In this document: positions 1-5,776 of the stretch, piece after piece
Layout of the letters: each line of letters opens with the position of its first letter
How positions within the stretch are numbered: position 1 is the first letter of the stretch
NCBI GenBank assembly: GCA_013153895.1
Contig: JAADDN010000060.1
Coordinates: 1-7,215, forward strand
Source: Thermoproteota archaeon
GTDB lineage: Archaea > Thermoproteota > Thermoprotei > Thermoproteales > Thermocladiaceae
Length of the DNA stretch: 7,215 nt
Reading direction: 5' to 3'
Notes under the pieces: model-generated
Seen by the model: only the letters and a program-made list of their open reading frames with translations
What the model was told of the DNA's origin: nothing
Databases searched by the model: none
Position numbers and translations under genes: made by a program

Positions 1-112
1 CACCACAATCAAGAACGTATACCCTATCCCTCTTCTCAACATTTATCCTCAACCTAGAACTCTCAGCAATAAGCTTCTCAACAAGATCTCTAACATCCGT
101 TACAGTAGCCAC
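1..112 (-). CDS. 5' end of a gene, possibly methenyltetrahydromethanopterin cyclohydrolase-like (partial)
   Basis: This open frame starts at a GTG at 112-110, directly preceded by an in-frame TGA at 115-113, and stays open for 37 codons to the left edge. It reads VATVTDVRDLVEKLIAES, then a segment ending in VYVLDCG; the next codon begins with G, so DCGV is possible. From memory, Mch proteins (methenyl-H4MPT cyclohydrolase, a C1-carrier enzyme) start with a helix of the form LVERMIERAELL, then a V-E-V stretch, and then VIDCGV about 30 residues in. The order and spacing match here. The gene lies 51 bases downstream of the dppF stop on the same strand. No Shine-Dalgarno is visible before the GTG, but a TATA-like GTTATTAAC lies about 26 bases upstream, as expected for a leaderless archaeal transcript. 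That it is a real gene start is fairly likely; the family call rests on about 20 informative residues and is tentative. Confidence 0.45.
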   Translation of the reverse strand, partial: MATVTDVRDLVEKLIAESSRLRINVEKRDRVYVLDCG

Positions 113-163
113 TCATGGATTATAGCGTAACATGTTAATAACTAGTACTTCATGATGCAGATA
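113..163 (-). promoter_or_regulatory. Possible leaderless promoter with palindrome upstream of the GTG start
   Basis: This is the 51-base gap between the dppF stop and the GTG at 112. On the minus strand it holds a TATA-like GTTATTAAC (142-134), centred about 26 bases before the GTG, which is the usual archaeal TATA-to-start-site distance. Overlapping it is a perfect 10-base palindrome, TAACATGTTA (128-137), which could be an operator or chance. No T-run that would mark an archaeal terminator after dppF is present, so read-through from the transporter operon is equally possible. Confidence 0.27.
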
Positions 164-1132
164 TTACGTAGTGTATCTCCAGCACGCAACATAATGATTC
201 TTCTGAACCTCCTCGAGTGGAGGAGTCTCCTTGAAACAACGTGAGTCTGCATACGGGCATCTCTCTGCAAATCTACATCCTACATAGTCATCTGTGACTA
301 ATGGAGGCTCACCTTCAAGTATATGCTTATTCTTTATTCTCCTTCCAGGCTCTGCTATGGGTACAGAGTTAAGTAGGGCTTTAGTATAGGGGTGGAGGGG
401 TCTATTAAATAGTGAGTGCTTGTCAGCTATCTCGACTATCCTACCTGCATACATCACGGAAACTCTGTCAGCAATGTATCTCACAGTGCCTAGATCATGA
501 CTAATGTACAAGTAGGATAGACCATAAGTCTTCTTAAGATCCTTCAGAAGGTTGAGTATGGAGGCTTGAATAGAAACATCAAGCGATGCGGTTGGTTCAT
601 CAAGTACGACATATATGGGGTGCGTCACCAATGCTCTAGCTATTGCGACCCTCTGACGTTGACCACCAGATAGCTCATGTGGGTACCTATCTAAGATCTC
701 TCTAGGGAGGCCAACACTCTGTAATGCTTCTAGAACTCTCTTTCTGATCTCTGACCTATCTTTCAATTTCTGTATCTTTAGAGGTTCTGCAACTATGTCA
801 AACACGGTCATACGTGGATTGAGGGATGAATACGGATTCTGAAACACGATGCCCATATGTCTCCTATACTTTCTAAGATCTCCTTCTCCTAGATCAGTTA
901 TGTCTATTCCTTTAAAAATTATTCTTCCACTATCGGGCTTTAGCAGACGTATTGAGAGCAAGCCGGTCGTAGATTTACCACACCCACTCTCACCTACTAA
1001 TGCAAGTGTCTCACCATATCTGACCTCTAATGTAACGTTATCAACGGCAACGAGATTCAGCTTTCTGAGAAACTCTCTCTTTATAGTGAATATCTTTCTC
1101 ACGTTTTCTAACCTTAGGATGACCTCAGACAT
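164..1132 (-). CDS. dppF: Peptide-type ABC importer ATPase, DppF/OppF family
   Basis: This is the second nucleotide-binding subunit of the importer, acting on the cytoplasmic face and hydrolysing ATP to drive uptake. The 322 residues have the usual family length. In order they show Walker A GESGCGKST (47-55), Q-loop Q98 in FQNP followed by YSSLNPRMTV typical of DppF, the ABC signature LSGGQRQ (154-160), Walker B VVLDEP with D178 and E179, D-loop SLD (183-185) and H-loop H212. The C-terminal Oligo_HPY extension starts around LHPYT (246-250) and contains C286, C292, C299 and C317, spaced C-x5-C-x6-C-x17-C. In characterised DppD/OppD proteins such cysteines bind a [4Fe-4S] cluster. The ATG overlaps the dppD stop by 8 bases and has its own AAGGTG ribosome-binding site 8 bases upstream. 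It is the last transporter gene. The ABC-ATPase and Dpp/Opp assignments are secure; the substrate is unknown. Confidence 0.96.
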   Translation of the reverse strand: MSEVILRLENVRKIFTIKREFLRKLNLVAVDNVTLEVRYGETLALVGESGCGKSTTGLLSIRLLKPDSGRIIFKGIDITDLGEGDLRKYRRHMGIVFQNPYSSLNPRMTVFDIVAEPLKIQKLKDRSEIRKRVLEALQSVGLPREILDRYPHELSGGQRQRVAIARALVTHPIYVVLDEPTASLDVSIQASILNLLKDLKKTYGLSYLYISHDLGTVRYIADRVSVMYAGRIVEIADKHSLFNRPLHPYTKALLNSVPIAEPGRRIKNKHILEGEPPLVTDDYVGCRFAERCPYADSRCFKETPPLEEVQKNHYVACWRYTT

Positions 1133-2081
1133 AGAGCCAGCACCTTACTGCTCTCTTCGAGTCAAGGTACCTCAATGGAGGTTCCTCCCTTTTACATATA
1201 GGCTTTGCGAGCCTACATCTAGGATGAAATCTACATCCTCTAGGAATGTCAGATAGGCTTGGAGGTTCTCCAACGAGTGGCTCAAGCCTTTCAATCTCTC
1301 TATCGGCTCTTGGTACAGCCATGATTAGGGCTCTAGTGTATGGGTGAAGAGGTTCCGATAACATGTCGTAGACGTCTCCTAGCTCTACGATCTGTCCAGC
1401 GTACATTACTGCTATCTTATCACAAGTCTCAGCTACGATGCCCATATTATGAGTAATGAGTATCACAGTCTTCTTCAGATCGTCTACTAGGTCCCTTATA
1501 AGTTTAAGTATAGCTGCTTGGATTGTCACATCTAGAGCAGTCGTAGGTTCGTCAGCTATTATTAAGTCAGGATCCGGTAGCAACGCCATAGCTATAGCAG
1601 CTCTCTGAAGCATTCCTCCAGATAACTCATGAGGATATTTTCTCATATTTATCTCGGGACTGGGCATCCTTACGAGCTTGAGTTTCTCTATGATTATTTT
1701 CGCAGCTTCTCGCCTTGATAATCCAAGCTTGTGTATTGCTACATCAAGTAGCTGATCTCCAATCCTTACTGTTGGATTAAAGCTCGATATGGGATCTTGA
1801 GGTATCATTGTTATTCTGTTACCTCTAATTTTGTTCAATTCTTTCTCGCTCAGCTTTACTAGATCTAGATCTCTAAAGAATATGCTTCCACTAACTATCC
1901 TTCCTGGAGGAGGTATAAGTCTTATTATTGCGTGTGCTAAGGTTGATTTTCCACTACCGCTCTCTCCAACTATTCCAAATACAACTCCTTCTGGAACTTC
2001 TAGATCGATTTTGTCTATAGCTCTCACAACCTTATCTCTAAGAAAGTAATATACCCTGAGATCACATATCTTGAGTATCAT
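1125..2081 (-). CDS. dppD: Peptide-type ABC importer ATPase, DppD/OppD family
   Basis: This is the first nucleotide-binding subunit, which pairs with DppF under the two permeases. Its 318 residues carry Walker A GESGSGKST (39-47), Q-loop Q95 in IPQDP followed by SSFNPTVRIGDQ as in DppD proteins, signature LSGGMLQR (153-160), Walker B LIIADEP with D177 and E178, D-loop ALD (182-184) and H-loop H211. The LHPYT motif (245-249) opens the Oligo_HPY domain, with C283, C289, C296 and C314 spaced C-x5-C-x6-C-x17-C, a known [4Fe-4S]-binding arrangement in this family and the same spacing as in DppF. The ATG shares ATGA with the dppC stop (4-base overlap) and has no good Shine-Dalgarno upstream, so translation is probably coupled to dppC. 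All catalytic motifs are intact, so the subunit should be active. Confidence 0.96.
   Translation of the reverse strand: MILKICDLRVYYFLRDKVVRAIDKIDLEVPEGVVFGIVGESGSGKSTLAHAIIRLIPPPGRIVSGSIFFRDLDLVKLSEKELNKIRGNRITMIPQDPISSFNPTVRIGDQLLDVAIHKLGLSRREAAKIIIEKLKLVRMPSPEINMRKYPHELSGGMLQRAAIAMALLPDPDLIIADEPTTALDVTIQAAILKLIRDLVDDLKKTVILITHNMGIVAETCDKIAVMYAGQIVELGDVYDMLSEPLHPYTRALIMAVPRADREIERLEPLVGEPPSLSDIPRGCRFHPRCRLAKPICKREEPPLRYLDSKRAVRCWLYV
1141..1146 (-). promoter_or_regulatory. Ribosome-binding site of dppF
   Basis: AAGGTG on the minus strand lies inside the 3' end of dppD and ends 8 bases before the dppF ATG at 1132. AGGTG is complementary to the 3' end of archaeal 16S rRNA. It supports this ATG as the start even though the two genes overlap by 8 bases. 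Confidence 0.6.
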
Positions 2082-2977
2082 ATTCTCGGGACCCCTCTAC
2101 CTGTCCTAAACCTTGGGTCAAGGAGATCTCTAAGACCATCACCAAGCAGGTTGAATCCTAGGACTGCTATGAATATCATTAGTCCAGGAAAGACGAGCTC
2201 CCACCAGTAGTCTAGACCATACTGTAATGCAGCACTGATCATAGATCCCCATTCTGGTGTAGGGGGTACAGCTCCAAGCCCGATGAACCCTAACGATGCT
2301 ATTGCCAAGATCGCGAATCCCATGTCCATTGACGCATTAACTAGTATCGGACCTGCAATGTTTGGCAGTATATGTCTGAACATTATGTACCAGCTTGAAG
2401 CTCCCATGGCTCTTGCTGCAAGTATATATACCTCATTCCTGATATTTATAACCTCTCCTCTTACAAGCCTAGCATACCAAGGCCACCATGTTACTGATAA
2501 CGCTATGATAGCATTAGTTATACCGTGGCCGAGCACTGCAGCTATAGCTATAGCAAGTATGAGACTTGGTATCGAGAGAAAAGCGTCAGTTACTCTCATC
2601 AACACCTCATCAACTATACCGCCAAAATATCCTGCAATTAGACCTATAATAGTCCCTATACATACGCCAGCCAAGACAACTATCAAACTTGCAGAAAGCG
2701 ACACACGTGCAGCGTATAGACAACGTGTGAGCAGATCTCTACCAAACCAGTCAGTCCCGAAGGGATGCGCAAGAGAGGGAGGCTTGTTTATGAGTGATGG
2801 GTGAACTATTGCTCCAATATCTTCAGGATATGGCACTATATATGGAGCTGTTATTGCTATGAACGCCAGAGCCGAGACTATGCATAGACCAGAGAAGGCC
2901 AGCGTTGACTGTCTAACAAGTCTCAATGTGTTAAGTGCTCCACGTAGCCAGTATATTAATCTCGAGCTTATGCTCAT
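2078..2977 (-). CDS. dppC: Peptide-type ABC importer permease, DppC/OppC family
   Basis: This is an inner permease subunit that forms the channel with DppB in the cytoplasmic membrane. The 299 residues match the family length. There is an OppC-type N-terminal region with a first membrane segment at about 25-49, then the hallmark HPFGTDWFGRDLLTR (71-85) and AARVSL (89-94). Further hydrophobic segments lie near 96-118, 133-165, 207-236 and 261-279. The cytoplasmic EAA loop that contacts the ATPases is NEVYILAARAMGASSWYIMF (181-200), ending in RHILPN (201-206). GLGAVPPTPEWG (233-244) and the ending LRDLLDPR (282-289) are also typical. The ATG follows the dppB stop by 8 bases and is preceded by AGGTGAG, which overlaps that stop. 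The last four bases are shared with dppD as ATGA. Confidence 0.95.
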   Translation of the reverse strand: MSISSRLIYWLRGALNTLRLVRQSTLAFSGLCIVSALAFIAITAPYIVPYPEDIGAIVHPSLINKPPSLAHPFGTDWFGRDLLTRCLYAARVSLSASLIVVLAGVCIGTIIGLIAGYFGGIVDEVLMRVTDAFLSIPSLILAIAIAAVLGHGITNAIIALSVTWWPWYARLVRGEVINIRNEVYILAARAMGASSWYIMFRHILPNIAGPILVNASMDMGFAILAIASLGFIGLGAVPPTPEWGSMISAALQYGLDYWWELVFPGLMIFIAVLGFNLLGDGLRDLLDPRFRTGRGVPRI

Positions 2978-2980
2978 GGT

Positions 2981-2987
2981 CTCACCT
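2981..2987 (-). promoter_or_regulatory. Ribosome-binding site of dppC overlapping the dppB stop
   Basis: AGGTGAG on the minus strand is one of the best anti-SD matches in the window. It overlaps the dppB TAG stop (2988-2986) and stands a few bases before the dppC ATG at 2977. This layout favours re-initiation by ribosomes finishing dppB and fixes the dppC start. Confidence 0.65.
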
Positions 2988-4005
2988 AGTATCTGACCTT
3001 CGGATTAACCAGTGCGTACACGATATCAACGATCAAGTTAACTATCACATATATTATTGCTATGACTGTCACAGATCCAAGTATCGCAGGGTAGTCAGAA
3101 TTCAAGATGGATTCAAACACGTACCTTCCAAGTCCAGGCCACTCGAACACCTCCTCAACTACGAAATTTCCCGACAATACGTAACCGAACTCTAGCCCTA
3201 TAACTGTGAGTATTGGTGAGAGAGCGTTTCTTAGAACATATTTAAACATTATTACTTTTCTCGGAAGACCATAACTTAGGGCATGTCTAACATAGTCACG
3301 TCCTAGCACCTCGAGCACGGATGCTCTCGTGACTCTAAGAACGATAGCGAAGGGCCCCGTTGCTAATGTGAGACCCGGCAGAAGAATGTGCTTGAGTGCA
3401 TCAATGAACATAGGTATGTTACCTTCAAGAAGAGAATCTAGTAATACGAAGCCAGTTATGGTGTGAAAACCTGTAGCTGCGGCTAGCTCAGGGTCGTACC
3501 TACCGGTGAGTGGAAGCAGATGTAGCTTGTACGCGAGCACAAGTTGGAGCATTATGCCTAGCCAGAACATGGGTACTGCTATGAACTCTAATGACACTAT
3601 TCTACATACATGATCTATCACGCTGTTATACTTAACCCCTGATATAAGACCAAGAAGAACTCCTAAAGTAGTTCCTACGAACATCGCAAAGAATGCTAAC
3701 TCCATCGTAGCGGGAAGATACGTCTTTATGTCCTCTATGACAGGTCTCCTAGTATGTATCGAGACCCCCCAGTTTCCTGTTAGAAAGTTCTTCCAGTAGA
3801 TAAGGTACTGCACTATGAGAGGCTTATCGAGACCAAGCTCCTTGATTGCCTTCTCTATCTCTTGCTTAGTCGCGTGAGGACCAGCCCATATTAAGGCCGG
3901 GTTTGACGGAACGACATGACTGAGAATGAACGTTATCGTGACGACTATGAAGATCACGAAAAATAGCCAAGCGATCCTCCTAGCTATGTAAAATAGGAGT
4001 CTCAT
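2986..4005 (-). CDS. dppB: Peptide-type ABC importer permease, DppB/OppB family
   Basis: This is the partner permease of DppC. From the ATG at 4005 it has 339 residues, normal for DppB. It opens with the family-typical MRLLFYIARR, a first membrane segment at about 12-30, and SHVVPSNPA (29-37). A periplasm-side region with LGLDKPLIVQYLIYW and GNWGVSI follows. Further hydrophobic segments lie near 100-124, 135-160, 208-225, 264-284 and 305-333. The EAA loop is RDYVRHALSYGLPRKV (236-251), leading into the FKYVLRNALSP stretch. FEWPGLGRYVF (287-297) and the C-terminal NPKVRY are hallmark motifs. A GTG at 4023 would add six residues and overlap the binding-protein gene by 13 bases. I prefer the ATG because it matches family N-termini and sits 5 bases after the upstream TAG; neither start has a strong Shine-Dalgarno. 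Confidence 0.95.
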   Translation of the reverse strand: MRLLFYIARRIAWLFFVIFIVVTITFILSHVVPSNPALIWAGPHATKQEIEKAIKELGLDKPLIVQYLIYWKNFLTGNWGVSIHTRRPVIEDIKTYLPATMELAFFAMFVGTTLGVLLGLISGVKYNSVIDHVCRIVSLEFIAVPMFWLGIMLQLVLAYKLHLLPLTGRYDPELAAATGFHTITGFVLLDSLLEGNIPMFIDALKHILLPGLTLATGPFAIVLRVTRASVLEVLGRDYVRHALSYGLPRKVIMFKYVLRNALSPILTVIGLEFGYVLSGNFVVEEVFEWPGLGRYVFESILNSDYPAILGSVTVIAIIYVIVNLIVDIVYALVNPKVRY

Positions 4006-4010
4006 GGTCT

Positions 4011-5708
4011 CTAACTCTTCCACATCGTGTACACGTTGTAGGACCCTATGAACAGCGGATTATAGACATAGCCTCTCACGTTTCTCCTAAATGCAACAAT
4101 GTAGTCTTGCTCCAGTATGAAAGCAGCGGGGCAGTCATAGATTATTCTTTCCTGAATCTTTTTTAGAAGCTTCATGTATGTTAAAGAGTTTGCAGCATTA
4201 TACGCCTCTTTCAGTAGATGGTCAAGTACAGGATCTTTGAGGTGAGAGAATGCGTAGCTCCCATTGCTGCTGAACATCGGATAGTAGTAGTCTAATGGGT
4301 CTGCGTAGTCGGGCCACCACCATAACATCACTAGCGCTGGGGCTTGCTTAGGATGATTCATTACTAGGTCGTATAGTGTGTCCCAGGTATATGGTGTAGG
4401 AACTATCTGTATCTTGAGTCCGGTAAGCTTATCTAGCTTCTGTATAAATGCCTGCAACATCTCGCACACTCTCTCTTCGACGGTATCTCCGGTAACGTAG
4501 GCGCACTGTAGTTTTATGACTTTACCTTCAAGCTCGCTCTTTACCTCATCTAGCAGCTTGATAGCCTTCTCAATGTTGTATCTTGGTCCGGTTATGTTGT
4601 GGAACACTTTGGGCATTGTTGATGGTGCTGGATAATATGCTGGTCTTCCAAGCCCTAGGAGAACTACTTTCACGATCTCTGATCTATTGATCGCGTATGC
4701 TATGGCTAACCTGAACTGTCTCAGGTTGCAGGGAAACTTCATGGTGTTAAAGAACAGGTATAGCTCATTGTAGCTCGGATATGCTTTAACAACGACTTGT
4801 GGATTATTCTTAAGATCGTAATAGTATCTTGGTGGTACGTCATTCATGATGTCTATCTCGCCGCTAAGAAGCTCCATCTTCTGCGTCTCGGGACTCAGTA
4901 TCTCCTTAATTATGACTTCATATATATGTTTACCAGACCAGCCACGCCAGTAGTATCTCCATGCCTTAAGGATTATGTACTGGTGGTGAAGCCACTTTAC
5001 AAGTATGTACGGGCCACTACCACAATCATGGTTGTATAGCCACTTTGTTGCCCATGGATCATCTTTTGTAGCGTGAGCTTTCACACATGAAGGGCTAACT
5101 ATGTATAGTCCCCATGCTGCTGCAAGTTTCTCCAAAAACGCTGGATCGGGATGCTTTAGAATTATCTTGACCTCATATGGACCGACTATGACCACCTTCT
5201 CTATATCCTCAAACATCCACGCAGGACCTTTATCGATAGCGAGAAGTCTCTCTATAGAGAATTTTACAGCAGTAGCATTGAACGGTGTTCCATCGTGGAA
5301 CCTCACTCCTCTCCTTAGCCAGAAAGTCCATACTGTTCCATTCTTAGAGACCTCCCATTTCACTGCAAGATCTCCAACTATCTTGCTTCCATTATAATCT
5401 ACGAGCTTCTCATACGTTAGCCGTATAACTCTCATACAGCTTGAGGAGTAACATATCGCTGGATCGAGAGTGTCAGGTTCCATGTCTGCCGCACCTATGA
5501 TAAGTATCTGATTGGGACCCGTAGGATTGATAAAGGGAGACTGACTGACAGAAGTTGAGGAACTCGCACTCTTACTAGGCGTCTTAGGTTTCTGCGTGGT
5601 CTTAAGTTGCGATACATGTCTACTAGATAACCAGTATGTTATACCCCCAACGATTATTACTATTACTAGTATGATCAAGATTGTTGAGAGCATGCGTTTA
5701 CTGACCAT
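4011..5708 (-). CDS. Membrane-anchored DppA/OppA-like (SBP family 5) solute-binding protein
   Basis: This is the extracellular receptor that captures ligand for the DppBCDF importer. The 565 residues start with a short basic stretch (MVSKR) and a hydrophobic segment at about 8-27, with no lipobox cysteine. A Ser/Thr/Pro/Lys-rich linker follows at 31-64, a design known for archaeal surface binding proteins that stay tethered by their N-terminus. The mature domain has SBP_bac_5 landmarks: LDPA (81-84), LTYEKLVDYNG, WTFWLRRGVRFHDGTPFNA (127-145), GSGPYILVKW (230-239), YWRGW (253-257), LLSGEIDI (280-287) and FRLAIAYAINR (332-342). Eight cysteines (86, 91, 208, 229, 327, 402, 415, 526) suggest disulfides, plausibly 86-91, 208-229 and 402-415. 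Six N-x-S/T sequons (106, 123, 144, 341, 371, 482) fit archaeal glycosylation. The ATG has AAGGAG four bases upstream. It could bind peptides, opines or sugars; the family is mixed in archaea, so substrate is not assigned. Confidence 0.94.
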   Translation of the reverse strand: MVSKRMLSTILIILVIVIIVGGITYWLSSRHVSQLKTTQKPKTPSKSASSSTSVSQSPFINPTGPNQILIIGAADMEPDTLDPAICYSSSCMRVIRLTYEKLVDYNGSKIVGDLAVKWEVSKNGTVWTFWLRRGVRFHDGTPFNATAVKFSIERLLAIDKGPAWMFEDIEKVVIVGPYEVKIILKHPDPAFLEKLAAAWGLYIVSPSCVKAHATKDDPWATKWLYNHDCGSGPYILVKWLHHQYIILKAWRYYWRGWSGKHIYEVIIKEILSPETQKMELLSGEIDIMNDVPPRYYYDLKNNPQVVVKAYPSYNELYLFFNTMKFPCNLRQFRLAIAYAINRSEIVKVVLLGLGRPAYYPAPSTMPKVFHNITGPRYNIEKAIKLLDEVKSELEGKVIKLQCAYVTGDTVEERVCEMLQAFIQKLDKLTGLKIQIVPTPYTWDTLYDLVMNHPKQAPALVMLWWWPDYADPLDYYYPMFSSNGSYAFSHLKDPVLDHLLKEAYNAANSLTYMKLLKKIQERIIYDCPAAFILEQDYIVAFRRNVRGYVYNPLFIGSYNVYTMWKS

Positions 5709-5776
5709 GACGCTCCTTATTACTGCCCTAAGAATCTTAATTAAGTTTTACTAAACCTATATCGACCTCGCTATTC
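5709..5776 (-). promoter_or_regulatory. Possible archaeal promoter region for the transporter operon
   Basis: This 68-base gap between the DUF917 stop and the binding-protein start is the longest non-coding stretch between the DUF917 gene and dppF. Minus-strand elements, reading downstream, are an A/T-rich GATATAGGTTTAG (5763-5751), then TAAAA (5750-5746), which could serve as a BRE, directly followed by the perfect palindrome CTTAATTAAG (5736-5745), which could be a TATA box. A TATA at the palindrome would place the start site at about 5715, cutting into the Shine-Dalgarno. The upstream GATATAG element would give a leader of about 20-25 bases that keeps it. No terminator-like T-run follows the DUF917 stop, so read-through is also possible. 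Confidence 0.35.
5713..5718 (-). promoter_or_regulatory. Ribosome-binding site of the solute-binding protein gene
   Basis: AAGGAG on the minus strand lies four bases before the ATG at 5708. It is a strong anti-SD match, as expected for the first and most highly expressed gene of an importer operon, and it supports this start codon. Confidence 0.65.

Noticed and set aside
114..116. ATG at 116-114 as the start of the left-edge gene
   Set aside because: Its frame stops after eight codons (TAG), whereas the GTG at 112 opens a protein-like frame reaching the edge.
849..1256. Plus-strand open frame of 135 codons across the dppF-dppD junction
   Set aside because: Antisense to two well-supported ATPase genes, Ser/Pro/Arg-rich with no recognisable motif; a shadow frame.
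1831..2049. Plus-strand open frame of 72 codons
   Set aside because: Antisense to the Walker A region of dppD; the apparent frame follows from codon bias of the real gene.
2283..2804. Plus-strand open frame of 173 codons
   Set aside because: It lies wholly inside dppC on the opposite strand; its translation shows no domain, while the minus frame has every DppC hallmark.
2935..3195. Plus-strand open frame of 86 codons over the dppC-dppB junction
   Set aside because: Antisense to two permeases and covers the well-formed dppC ribosome-binding site; no domain recognisable.
4006..4023. GTG 4023 as the dppB start
   Set aside because: It adds six residues not seen in the family, overlaps the upstream gene by 13 bases and has no ribosome-binding site; the ATG at 4005 fits better, although the GTG cannot be excluded.
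4797..5397. Two plus-strand open frames (80 and 98 codons) within the binding-protein gene
   Set aside because: Both are antisense to conserved SBP_bac_5 motifs and have no start signals or protein-like features of their own.
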